Below are positions 48,401-55,887 of a stretch of DNA of 64,000 nt, piece by piece; the first letter of the stretch is position 1, and the number at the start of each line of letters is the position of its first letter. The stretch spans positions 1-64,000 of the forward strand of contig NZ_JAERMK010000004.1 of NCBI RefSeq assembly GCF_016918015.1, read 5' to 3'. This DNA comes from Glycomyces sp. YM15. Lineage in GTDB: Bacteria; Actinomycetota; Actinomycetes; Mycobacteriales; Micromonosporaceae. The position numbers were made by a program, and so were the translations under genes. The notes beneath the pieces are model-generated. The model saw only the letters and a list, made by a program, of their open reading frames with translations. It was not told where the DNA came from and made no database searches.

Positions 48401-50044
48401 CAGGACCGCCCGGCCGTCGGTGCGGACGCGGAATCCGATGAGGTTCTTGGAGGTCGAACCGTTGAGGTAGGCGATCTTCGCGCCCTCGGCGGCCGCCGAC
48501 ATCCGGACGTAGCCGGTGTCGCCGTCGGCGATCGTCTCGACGTCGCCGGCCAGGTGGGTGTAGCGGTCTTCGACTTCGAGGATCGTGCCGCTGGCGGGCA
48601 GCGCGGGGACGGCCTCCCCGGCGGCCTCTGCCGGGGCGAACAGCCAGGAGTCACCGCCGCCGTCGCCCACGTTCCAGGCGTCGTTGACGTTGCCGCCGTA
48701 GTAGAACAGCGGCCCGGGCCGCTTCGCGTACGCTTCGGCGAAGTAGGGCGCGATGGCCTCGACGTCCTCCCCGCGTTCGAACGCGTAGTGATAGTAGATC
48801 TCCCAGAAGCTCGCGGTCACATAGCGGCCGCGGTAGGAGTTCGAAATGTGGTTGTAGGTGTCGCGGATCGTGCCGTCGGGCGAGATCGCGTAGGCGACCG
48901 GGGTCCACTCGGTGTCGTAGCCGAGCATGAACTGCCAGAAGTAGTCGGCGGCGGCGAGGATGCGGTCGCCCAGGAACTCGTACGGTCCCACGGCGTCGTC
49001 GGCGGTCGAGACGGTGCCCTCGACGGGGTCCACCTTCGTGCCCTGCCCGATCATCATCCGGGCGAGGATCGTCGCGTTGGTGATGTCGCCGCCGCCGTGG
49101 GCCTGGTCGCGGCCCATCTCGACGTGCTGCACATGGGGGTCGTCGATCGGTTCACCGGTGGCGTCGTTGGTGTCGACCCAGCGGAACAGGCGCGCGATGG
49201 AGCCGTTGAAGCCCTGGTCCTTCGCCGTCGCGTTGACGGTGAACCACTCCACCTTCTCGTCGTAGAGCGCCTTGTCGTCCATGAAGATCGCCCCGGCCAT
49301 CGAACCGAGCAGCGGGTAGTTGTGCTGGTTCATGAAGTGGTCCGGGGAGGACATGAAAGTCGCGATCGAGGGCTCGATCAGGTTCTCGGTGAGCAGGCGC
49401 GTGTCCTCGTCGGTCCACGGGTGCGCCTCGCCCTCGCCGCAGCTGGTGTAGCGCAGCAGCTCGGCGGCGGTGAGCATGCGGTTCAAGGGGATGCCGGTGT
49501 GGATGTGCGAGTCGGTGAAGTACACGTACTTCGCGGGGTCCATCTGCTCCCAGATGCGGATGATGTCGAGCGCGTTCTTGCGATAGACCTCCTCACCGGT
49601 GAGCACGTACATGACCGACTGCGTGTAGGCCTTCAGCCCGTCGGCGATGAACCGGGAGTTGAAGCCCTGGCTGTTGAACGCGTCCGAGGCGGGCTTGCTC
49701 GGGTCGGTGCCGCTGCGGTTCGAGGACGTCACGTTGTCGGCGGCGGCGTAGGAGTGCTTGAGCGCTTCGAACGAGGAGGTCCAGGGTTCGGCGCCCGCGG
49801 CGATCTGGTCGCGGACGTTGGCGAGCACGGGCTCGGTCAAGCCGATACCGGGGTGGGTGAAGCCCGCTTCGGAGACGGTGGAGTGGAACTGCACGTCGCA
49901 CGCTCCGGTCTCCTGGGCCGCGGCCGGTGCGGCCATCGGGGCGAAGGGGGCGAGGCCGAGGGCGAGCGTCAGGGCCGCAATGAGCACGAATGCCCTGCGG
50001 GCTGCGCCGCTCGGGCCGCGGGCAGGTACTGATGGGGTGTGCAC
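45497..50044 (-). CDS. Very large secreted polysaccharide-lyase-like enzyme with CBM32 and chitin-binding modules
   Basis: 1515 residues. The GTG at 50044 is chosen (GAGGAG 6 nt upstream; the frame continues further but without signal character). Signal peptide about 1-44 (FVLIAALTLALGLAPFAPMAAPAAAQ). The next 400 residues match the alginate-lyase superfamily (alpha/alpha toroid): HMFNQHNYPLLGS-like text (SSPDHFMNQHNYPLLGSMAG), VEWFTVNATA and HVEMGRDQAHGGGDI with conserved Asn/His/Tyr. Then come an Ig-like putative-Ig domain (about 640-740), at least three F5/8-type C (CBM32) modules, and two C-terminal CBM5/12 units (VAQWWTRGQVPG and RAEWWTRNQEPG). Uronic-acid polysaccharide is the expected substrate; the exact polymer is unknown. 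Confidence 0.88.
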   Translation of the reverse strand: MHTPSVPARGPSGAARRAFVLIAALTLALGLAPFAPMAAPAAAQETGACDVQFHSTVSEAGFTHPGIGLTEPVLANVRDQIAAGAEPWTSSFEALKHSYAAADNVTSSNRSGTDPSKPASDAFNSQGFNSRFIADGLKAYTQSVMYVLTGEEVYRKNALDIIRIWEQMDPAKYVYFTDSHIHTGIPLNRMLTAAELLRYTSCGEGEAHPWTDEDTRLLTENLIEPSIATFMSSPDHFMNQHNYPLLGSMAGAIFMDDKALYDEKVEWFTVNATAKDQGFNGSIARLFRWVDTNDATGEPIDDPHVQHVEMGRDQAHGGGDITNATILARMMIGQGTKVDPVEGTVSTADDAVGPYEFLGDRILAAADYFWQFMLGYDTEWTPVAYAISPDGTIRDTYNHISNSYRGRYVTASFWEIYYHYAFERGEDVEAIAPYFAEAYAKRPGPLFYYGGNVNDAWNVGDGGGDSWLFAPAEAAGEAVPALPASGTILEVEDRYTHLAGDVETIADGDTGYVRMSAAAEGAKIAYLNGSTSKNLIGFRVRTDGRAVLKLDSRNVIVPDTGGAWRYVMLDRAIGDILFIEATGATVDVDHINTNAAVELTPPSFAADAPDRVIAWDGATATADLAAVDTGGDPIAYSVTGLPEGAELDAATGELTWTPTGEAAATVTITATDGTVVVSRRLALDAAADRAGALALTEDAYDPDALYVKATEEAFTAAHDAAEALRKRGTDTEFGAALAELRAATTALQLVSPRSALDGSLDYPGLEASSTAGTSIWNWVDGNNQTGTWYGQAQNLSHTIDFGPDFKVSASKFGFQSNIFADRLANSAVFGSNDGTEWTRLTPGTTAFTQEFNTLDVDPELQDDQFRYIKVQMLEPQPDVLYGIVRNLFEVNEFHIWGDRHEIGNLIAASSIASDQAVAGKVAVGDTVDVTVTAREPLASLTATASGNVVEASSEDGLTWTASVPLDGAEPGPVTLEIGYTDANGRPGPTFYGTTDGTALFLGGDRDHRVDVTALATVTASDKQWPGNGLSAEEVGYLLFDGDGTTAGDLNTGSGSYYTLDFGEGASVRLDEVYFLPRACCATRANGTIVQGSDDGQSWTDLTEVLTGAAQGKWLQRDAAGDQHFRHFRIYNAGAWNGNLAEVEFYGDFTYDDAYFESRVRDSSTATRASAYTYEEEVARIRAALAEEGADRTALLNQLLAAADLLVPQTSLFPEVEPDAAGVTASSVSWDGKADAAANGWRAFDGDATTSPDTTSASGWVRVDLGEGGEVALAGVNYLPRTGNHLRMNGAQIQGSNDGTTWDALATISGVTKAEWGSVAIESGTAYRYLRYSTSTGFANVAELVFVERTVDRTLVDLLLGRAELLDEADWTAHSWTALAAAVATGEDLADDAGQAEVDAAAEAIDAAIDGLVWNVPEWDETTRYTAGARVAYEGDVYVAQWWTRGQVPGESPYSAWAEVGTALYCGGDRLTEWTASAIYEEGAEAVHDGKRWRAEWWTRNQEPGMAGVWEEVGAC

Positions 50045-50101
50045 GATGGACTCCTCTGTCGATTGCACATTGAACAGGTGACATGGATGGATATTTCGGG
50101 G

Positions 50102-50132
50102 CCGCAGTGCCCGGGGCGGCAGCGCACTGCGG
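50102..50132 (-). terminator. Hairpin between the 82-residue gene and the lyase gene
   Basis: Perfect 9-bp arms (50102-50110 and 50124-50132) 4 bp beyond the minus-strand stop of the small gene. It could terminate or attenuate read-through into the lyase gene, whose start is 58 bp further on. Confidence 0.55.
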
Positions 50133-50136
50133 TGGC

Positions 50137-50385
50137 TCAAGGGTGTTCGAAGGTCACCCCGAGCGGCTCCCAGAGGCCGCCGGGGACGCGCACCCGCGCA
50201 TCGAAGCTCGTGTTCTGCGCGATCCCCTCCGGGACCGGGTAGGTGACCGGCTCGCATTCGGCGGTCGCCTCCTGCGCCGAAGCCCGGCTCGCGGCGGTCG
50301 CCAGGTGGCCCGCGACGGCGGAGGCGCCGCTCGCCGCGAGAACGATGTGTCGGGAGAGGACGGAGCGGGAGGGGTTGTCAGTCAT
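50137..50385 (-). CDS. Short secreted protein, probably a truncated enzyme
   Basis: 82 residues behind an excellent GGAGGAG ribosome site (5 nt spacing). The N-terminus, PSRSVLSRHIVLAASGASAVAG...RASA, resembles an export signal with an Arg but no classic twin-Arg pair. The mature part is only about 48 residues (ECEPVTYPVPEGIAQNTSFDARVRVPGGLWEPLGV) and stops at a regular TGA. This stretch resembles the N-terminal domain of larger secreted polysaccharide-degrading enzymes, possibly GH28-like, though that link is from memory and weak. It either lost its catalytic part or is a stand-alone small binding domain. The strong promoter and shared operator suggest that it is still expressed. Confidence 0.65.
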   Translation of the reverse strand: MTDNPSRSVLSRHIVLAASGASAVAGHLATAASRASAQEATAECEPVTYPVPEGIAQNTSFDARVRVPGGLWEPLGVTFEHP

Positions 50386-50490
50386 GGCTCCTCCTTCGGT
50401 TATGCAGGGGTGTGCGGGGCCGGTAGGACCCGCCTCCGATCGAGGGCGCTCCGCGCTCAGCACCAACTCAAGGACCTTCACAATGATTCC

Positions 50491-50530
50491 CGTGAAGGTT
50501 CACGATATTGATAGACGATGATCTTGTCAA
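50491..50530 (-). promoter_or_regulatory. Promoter with CGTGAAGGTTCACG operator (lyase locus)
   Basis: On the minus strand TTGACA (50530-50525), a 17-bp spacer and TATCGT (50507-50502) form a near-consensus promoter. The operator CGTGAAGGTTCACG (50491-50504; arms CGTGAA/TTCACG) overlaps the -10, so binding would block RNA polymerase. A half-site (CCTTCAC, about 50474-50480) lies downstream. The same operator and geometry occur at the GH95 promoter. Confidence 0.75.
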
Positions 50531-50668
50531 GATCCTCCGGAGGACCCGCGCGAAGTGCGCCGGGTAAGGCGTTGAGCAGGTCCGTGTCGCCCCCCGAAGT
50601 GGCCGACCACCACGCCACCTCGCCTTCCTTCCATCGAGGGTGCCGATGCCATGCACTGCGGTACCTGC

Positions 50669-53008
50669 TCACTTGGCGCCGATCTCGTACGTCCGGCCCG
50701 CCTCGGCCGGCCAACGCCAGCGCTCGCGACCGCGCGCGGCAGTCGCCTCCAGTCGCGGCTCGATCGGCTCGCCCGACGCGTCCGCGACCGAGAACGCCAG
50801 TCCCGCGTCCAGCTCGACCACCAGGTCACCGCCTATGGCGGTGCGAATCCGGGCATGTTCCAGAACGCCTGCGTCCCAGGCAAGGTCGACAGTGCGATCC
50901 CCTCGGGCACGCAAACCCGTCACCGTCCCGGCGTTCCAGGAGTCAGGCAGGGTCGGCAGCAGCGACAAGGCGCCGTCGTGGCTTTGGAGCAGCAGCTCCG
51001 CGATCCCCGCGATCGCGCCCAGGTTCCCGTCGATCTGGAAGATCATGCCGCCGGGCCAGTCGCCGTGCGGGTGCAGGTCAAGGAGCGATTCGGAGCTCAG
51101 CTCGTCGACGAGCGTCCCGAGCGAGCGTTCGGCGAGGACGCGATCACGGAGCCGCGCGGCGAGGCAGAGGACCCAGGCCTGACTCCAGCCGGTGTAGCCG
51201 CTCCCGTGCTCGAGCCGGTACACCAGTGCCTTTCGGACGGCCTCGAACGCGTAGGGATCCTTCGTCTCGGTGATGCGCGTTCCGGGGAAGGCCCCGTAGA
51301 GGTGGGAGAGGTGCCGGTGGTCGAGTTCGCTGGGCAGCAGCGGGCCGGCCCATTCGCTGAGCCGCCCCGCCGCATCGATCGCGGGGAGCCGCAAATGCGC
51401 GAGCGCTTTGCGGCAGCGCTCCGCGAGTCCATCGGCAAGGCCGAGCTGGGCGGCCAGCTGGAGGTACCGGCTCAGCATCTGGGCGGTGAGTTCCTGGTCG
51501 ATCGTGGATCCGGCCGTCACCGTGCCGAAGTCGTCACCGGAGCGGAAGCGGTGCTCCGGTGACGTCGAAGGGCTGACGACCTTGAGCCCGTCGGCGTCCT
51601 CGACAAGCTGGTCCAGGAGGAACTCGGTGACGGCGTGCATGACGGGTGCCGCGGTCGATCGCGCGAAGTCCTCGTCCCACCGGTAGTCGAGGTGATCGCC
51701 GAGGTGCGCGGCGATCCACGCGAACCCGGTCTGCCAGTTCGCCCATTGCGGATCGCCGTGGACCGCCTCGGTGAACCGCCAGAGGTCGGTGTTGTGATGC
51801 ACCGCCGAGCCGGCGGCCCCGTAGACGTTCGCCGCGGTGGCCCTTCCGGCGTCGGCGAGATCACGCGCCAGATCGAACAAGGGCTCGTGCAACTCGGGCA
51901 GCCCTGCGGCCTCGGCGCCCCAGTAGTTCATCTCGACATTGATGTTGGTCGTGTAGTTCGCGCTCCAACCCGGGCGGACGTCGACGTTCCAGATGCCCTG
52001 GAGGTTCGCCGCCTGCGTGCCCGGTCGACTGCAGGAGATGAGCAGGTAGCGGCCGAAGTCGAAATACCGCTGGGCGGCCAGCGCCGCCGGATCACCGGAA
52101 GCGGCGAGGTCGAGCCGCACCCGGTCGAAGAGCGCGGTGTAGTCCTCGACATGCCGCCGCCGAAGCTCAGCGGGCGCTTGGCCGAGCGCGGCGCGAACCC
52201 GCGACTTCGCCGCTTCCGCCAAGCGCGCGAAGTCCGCGCTGGGGCGCTCGCGGTGGCCGCGAAAGCCGCTCGCCGCCGAGACGACGATCCGCTTGCCGAC
52301 TTGCGCCGCGGCGACCGCCCAGCCCATCCCGGCGGCGACGGTGCCGTCGGCCCCCGGCGAGTCCTGTCCGTACTGGACTGCATCGTCTTCCTCGACGTAG
52401 TTCGGCAGTACAAGGCTCGGGGCACGCCCGACTGCGATGAGCCATTCGACGCCCTCCGCTTCCCACGTCGACACCTCGACCCCCGAGTGCGGGGACTCGA
52501 ATCCGAGTCCGATCGGCGTCTCCCCTGGTCCTTCGGCCTCGGCGACGAGCACGCCGTCCGGGGCGCTCACGTAAGCCTCCATGGCCGAGACACTGGTCTC
52601 GACCCGGGTGATCGCTTGCGCGAGGTCGAGCCTCCGCAGGTATGGTCCGGCGGTTTCGCCGCCGCCCCAGTGCCATCGGAGCCTTCCGAGCGGCTGGTAG
52701 GACTCGGTCCAGCCCTCGCCCTGGATCGCTCGTGCGAGCCGGTCGGCCAGATCGTGGTCGCCAGAGGCGATAGCCGATCGCACCTCGGCGAGAAGCACTC
52801 CGGGCGAATCTCCGATTCCCGGTTCGCTGCGGGGCCCACCGGACCAGACGGTGTCGAGGTTCAGGTCGAACTCCTCGATGCCGGGCCGCCCGTACACCGT
52901 CGCTCCCAACGCGCCGTTGCCGAGCAGGAACGCCTCATGGAACTCCTTCGCGGGTCGATCGAGTTCGATCGCCCTGCCCTCTGGAACTTGCGACTCATCA
53001 GCGGCCAT
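50669..53008 (-). CDS. GH95 glycosidase, alpha-L-fucosidase-like
   Basis: 779 residues, no signal peptide, so it acts inside the cell. The N-terminal beta-sandwich starts with the family signature ([33 protein letters not shown]). The alpha/alpha barrel contains [29 protein letters not shown] and later [26 protein letters not shown] and [23 protein letters not shown]95 enzymes remove alpha-1,2-linked L-fucose, or L-galactose, from oligosaccharides such as fucosylated xyloglucan. The gene stands alone with its own promoter and operator (53033-53072). AGGAGT precedes the ATG at 53008. Confidence 0.92.
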   Translation of the reverse strand: MAADESQVPEGRAIELDRPAKEFHEAFLLGNGALGATVYGRPGIEEFDLNLDTVWSGGPRSEPGIGDSPGVLLAEVRSAIASGDHDLADRLARAIQGEGWTESYQPLGRLRWHWGGGETAGPYLRRLDLAQAITRVETSVSAMEAYVSAPDGVLVAEAEGPGETPIGLGFESPHSGVEVSTWEAEGVEWLIAVGRAPSLVLPNYVEEDDAVQYGQDSPGADGTVAAGMGWAVAAAQVGKRIVVSAASGFRGHRERPSADFARLAEAAKSRVRAALGQAPAELRRRHVEDYTALFDRVRLDLAASGDPAALAAQRYFDFGRYLLISCSRPGTQAANLQGIWNVDVRPGWSANYTTNINVEMNYWGAEAAGLPELHEPLFDLARDLADAGRATAANVYGAAGSAVHHNTDLWRFTEAVHGDPQWANWQTGFAWIAAHLGDHLDYRWDEDFARSTAAPVMHAVTEFLLDQLVEDADGLKVVSPSTSPEHRFRSGDDFGTVTAGSTIDQELTAQMLSRYLQLAAQLGLADGLAERCRKALAHLRLPAIDAAGRLSEWAGPLLPSELDHRHLSHLYGAFPGTRITETKDPYAFEAVRKALVYRLEHGSGYTGWSQAWVLCLAARLRDRVLAERSLGTLVDELSSESLLDLHPHGDWPGGMIFQIDGNLGAIAGIAELLLQSHDGALSLLPTLPDSWNAGTVTGLRARGDRTVDLAWDAGVLEHARIRTAIGGDLVVELDAGLAFSVADASGEPIEPRLEATAARGRERWRWPAEAGRTYEIGAK

Positions 53009-53032
53009 AGAACACTCCTCGTAGCACCGTTC

Positions 53033-53072
53033 CGTGAAGGTTCACGGTAGCGTGACTACCTGCTGATGGCAA
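53033..53072 (-). promoter_or_regulatory. Promoter with CGTGAAGGTTCACG operator (GH95)
   Basis: On the minus strand TTGCCA (53072-53067), a 17-bp spacer and TACCGT (53049-53044) form the promoter. The operator (53033-53046, extended to 16 bp at 53032-53047) overlaps the -10 exactly as at 50491-50530, which identifies a two-promoter regulon. The regulator gene is not in this window. Confidence 0.75.
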
Positions 53073-53244
53073 GTCTTCGAGACCGTCCCGCCCGACCTGC
53101 TCGCCGCGAACCTCCGCCGTGCCGAGCAGAAGTTCGGATGTCCGGCTGCCTGCCGGAGGGTGGGGTCGCGCGGCGTCCTCATCGCAGGACTCGGTTGACG
53201 CGCGTGGGGTCTGCCGTGTCTCGGCGGACGGTCGCGGGCCCACC

Positions 53245-53309
53245 TCGCATGGAGAAGACCCGCCGCCGACCGGCGTGGAGGCGGTCGGCGGCGGGTCTTC
53301 TCCATGCGA
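53245..53309. terminator. 27-bp perfect stem-loop after the acyl-CoA dehydrogenase genes
   Basis: Arms 53245-53271 and 53283-53309 are perfectly complementary over 27 bp with an 11-nt loop, and the second arm ends 2 bp before the minus-strand stop codon at 53312. It is the strongest inverted repeat in the window. Its place fits a terminator insulating the acyl-CoA dehydrogenase operon from the GH95 promoter, although the length exceeds what termination needs. Confidence 0.75.
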
Positions 53310-53311
53310 AA

Positions 53312-54532
53312 CTACGTGCCTTCCAGGCTGGGGCCATTGAGGCCCACTGGGTCTTGGGCCAGGCCTGTCGAGCGGACCCAGTCGAAGGGGGCGTAGACCG
53401 CGGGGCCAAGGCCCAGGTTTTCGGCCACCAGTTCGCGCAGGCGATTCGAGGCGAAGGCTCCGATGACGTTCATCTGGGCGTCCCGGTAGAGACGTTCGAC
53501 CTCGTGGCCTGCGGTGACGCCGGTGGCGCCATGAATCTGGACGGCGCGTTCAGTGACACCCACCGCCATTTCCGTGGCGTATATCTTCAGCATGGCGATG
53601 AGGCTCCGCGCCGGCCGGCCGGCCGTGCGCTCGGCCGCCGCACGGCGGGCAAGGAGGCGGGCGGCGTCGATCTCGGCCCGCGACAGGGCGATCTGCGCTT
53701 GGACGCCTTCCATGTGCGCCAAGGGCCTTCCGAAGGAGACCCGCGATCCGGCGTGCGCCACCGAAGCGGCCAGCGCCGATTCGGCGATGCCGATCGCGGC
53801 GACGGAAACGAGCAGCCAGCCCCAGGTCATCCCCTCTGAGAGTTCGTCGAGCGGGACGGGGATGACGTCGGCCTCGGCGACGAGTGCGTCGGTGAAGACG
53901 AGTCCGCCCCAGGGCATGCCGCGCAGGCCCATGTGCGGGATCGCGTAGCGGTGGACGCCGGGCTGGTGCAGGTCGACGAAGGCCAGGCACCAGTCGGGCC
54001 CGTCGTCGCCGGCGGCGCGTTCGCGGCGGGCCAGGACGACGGCGAGGTCCGCGTTGGGGGCGTTGGTGATGCGGGATTTCTCGCCGGTGATGGTGAACCC
54101 GGTGCCGGCGGGGCCGGCAGAGCCGGGCGGGCTGGCGGGCCGGACGGTGGTCTGGTAGGTGCCGGCGTCGCTGCCGGCGGCGGTCTCGACGACGCCGAAG
54201 GCCGCGAGGCGGCGGCCGGAGATGAGGGCGTGGAGCAGGGGCCGGTGGGTGCTGTCGCCGTAGGTCGCGATGAGCTTGGCGCACAGAAGGGATGAGACGG
54301 TGGCGGACCAGTAGGTGCTGGGGCAGTCGCGGGCGAGGGCTTCCATCGCGGCGACCTGGGCGTCGCTGTCGGCGCCGCTGCCGCCGTCCTCATCGGAGTG
54401 GAACAGGGCGCCGTAACCGGCGTCGGCGAGCTCCTTCCAGTTCTGGGCCGGGATGTGGCCGGTGGTGTCGGTGTCGGCGGCGCGGGCCGCGATGCCGGGG
54501 TGTGCGGTGCGGGGGTGGTCGATGCGGAGCAT
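53312..54532 (-). CDS. Acyl-CoA dehydrogenase-family protein
   Basis: 406 residues with the three-domain acyl-CoA dehydrogenase layout: helical N-terminal domain (about 1-115), middle beta domain with FGVVETAAGSDAGTYQT and GFTITGEKSRITNAPNAD, and a C-terminal helical bundle ending IHGATGVTAGHEVERLYRDAQMN. FAD-dependent desaturation or a related oxidation of an acyl thioester is expected. It lies 13 bp after a second, shorter dehydrogenase, and the pair is divergent from the LysW operon, so they may tailor its product. Paired dehydrogenases often form heteromers in actinobacteria. Confidence 0.88.
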   Translation of the reverse strand: MLRIDHPRTAHPGIAARAADTDTTGHIPAQNWKELADAGYGALFHSDEDGGSGADSDAQVAAMEALARDCPSTYWSATVSSLLCAKLIATYGDSTHRPLLHALISGRRLAAFGVVETAAGSDAGTYQTTVRPASPPGSAGPAGTGFTITGEKSRITNAPNADLAVVLARRERAAGDDGPDWCLAFVDLHQPGVHRYAIPHMGLRGMPWGGLVFTDALVAEADVIPVPLDELSEGMTWGWLLVSVAAIGIAESALAASVAHAGSRVSFGRPLAHMEGVQAQIALSRAEIDAARLLARRAAAERTAGRPARSLIAMLKIYATEMAVGVTERAVQIHGATGVTAGHEVERLYRDAQMNVIGAFASNRLRELVAENLGLGPAVYAPFDWVRSTGLAQDPVGLNGPSLEGT

Positions 54533-54545
54533 GGTCTCTCCTGTT

Positions 54546-55577
54546 TCAGCCGAGTTCGAGGACGGAGGCGGCGACGACGGCGCGCAGGACTTCGCCGCCG
54601 CCGCCGGTGGCGGCGAAGAACGCGGCGTCGCGGTGGGCGCGTTCGGCGAGGCCGTCGGCGCTGTGCAGGTGCGCCGCGGCGGCGGTGACGGAGCGGACGG
54701 CGGCGGCCGTGAAGAGCCGGGTTGTGGCGGCGTGCTCGTAGGAGGGCCTGGCCCCGGAGCGGGTGCCGACGTCGAATTCGGCGGCGGCGCGGTGGAGCAT
54801 CCCGGCGGCGAGTTCGCATTGGACGGCCATGTCCGCCAGGTCGAGGCGCACGGACTGGGAGTGGGCGAGCGGGCGGCCGAAGCGGTGCCGGTCGCGGGCG
54901 TCGGCGACGGCGTCGCCGAGGAGTGCTCGCATCACGCCTATCCAAGGGGCGCAGGTGAAGACCCAGTCGAGGGCGGCCAGGAGGGGTTCGACCTCGCGGG
55001 CGGCCGCGCGCGGGGTGCCGAGGACGGCGTCATCGCCGAGGCGGCAGGAGTCGACGGTGAGGCGGCCCCAGAGGCAGGACGGCATGGCGCCGGACCCGGT
55101 CGGTTCGACCTGGAGGCCGGGGGTGTCGCGGTCGACGAGGAAGGCGGTGCGCTCTCCGTCGGGGTCGGCCGCGATGACGAGGAAGTGGTGGGCGGCGGGG
55201 GCGCCGGCGACGAGGTCGACCGTGCCGTCGAGGATCCAGTTTTTCTCGGCCCGTTGGGCGTTGACGGTGGGGGCGAGGGACGCGCCTTGGGTCTGGAGGA
55301 GTGAGACGGCGCCGGTCCACTCGCCGGAGGCCATGCGGGGCAGGTAGTGCCGCCGCTGGTCGGGAGTGCCGAAGGCGCGCATGGGGACGGTGGCGAGGAC
55401 GGCGTGGGCGACGGCGGCGAGGCCCAGGCCGGGGTCGCGGGAGCCTTCACCGAATGCTTCGAGGAGTTCGCAGGTCTCGGCGGCGGACAGGCCGCCGCCG
55501 CCGAGGTCGAGGGGCACGAGCGGGCCGGCGAGCCGAGTGGCGGCGTCGGTCGGTGCGGTGATGATCGGAATTGCCAT
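54546..55577 (-). CDS. Acyl-CoA dehydrogenase-family protein, short partner
   Basis: 343 residues (349 if the ATG at 55595 is used; neither has a strong ribosome site). It resembles acyl-CoA dehydrogenases in the middle and C-terminal domains (RRHYLPRMASGEWTGAVSLLQTQGASL; LDGTVDLVAGAPAAHHFLVIA; HRFGRPLAHSQSVRLDLADMAVQ). The N-terminal domain is shortened and the usual LTEPxxGSD flavin-contact motif has become LLQTQGASL. This reduced form suggests a non-catalytic or specialised partner of the 406-residue protein, possibly working on a carrier-bound substrate. Confidence 0.8.
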   Translation of the reverse strand: MAIPIITAPTDAATRLAGPLVPLDLGGGGLSAAETCELLEAFGEGSRDPGLGLAAVAHAVLATVPMRAFGTPDQRRHYLPRMASGEWTGAVSLLQTQGASLAPTVNAQRAEKNWILDGTVDLVAGAPAAHHFLVIAADPDGERTAFLVDRDTPGLQVEPTGSGAMPSCLWGRLTVDSCRLGDDAVLGTPRAAAREVEPLLAALDWVFTCAPWIGVMRALLGDAVADARDRHRFGRPLAHSQSVRLDLADMAVQCELAAGMLHRAAAEFDVGTRSGARPSYEHAATTRLFTAAAVRSVTAAAAHLHSADGLAERAHRDAAFFAATGGGGEVLRAVVAASVLELG

Positions 55578-55739
55578 CGGATCAGTCAACTCCATTTCGA
55601 TAGGAGTCGGCACCGGACGTCGAGAAGCGATGGTGGAAAACGGCGGTGCCGAGGTGATTGCCGGAATGGAAACGATATTAGCCCGAAGGACAACGGGGAG
55701 GAAGCATTGCGGTACGGTTTCATGAAGCAAAGCCGAAGA

Positions 55740-55787
55740 TTGACATTGCATCACATTCCCTTACATACCATCGCAGGTTCCTTACAC
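55740..55787 (+). promoter_or_regulatory. Candidate promoter with direct repeats for the LysW operon
   Basis: TTGACA (55740-55745) is followed after 16 bp by TACATA (55762-55767). Two near-identical direct repeats (TTCCCTTACA at 55756-55765 and TTCCTTACA at 55778-55786) are spaced by 22 bp, two helical turns. Direct repeats on this period are how SARP-type activators of secondary metabolism bind. No such regulator gene is in the window. Confidence 0.45.
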
Positions 55788-55887
55788 GCTCATGACCTGG
55801 CGATAGTGGTGTTCTCACAAGGTATCCGGTTAGGCTCTGCACGTCGTTTCAACCCCCTTCGATTTGCAGCGAATAGGAGGGAAGGCA

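Noticed and set aside
47345-50032. 895-codon plus-strand open frame over the lyase
   Set aside because: Antisense to a multidomain secreted enzyme; low-complexity Val/Gly/Arg translation.
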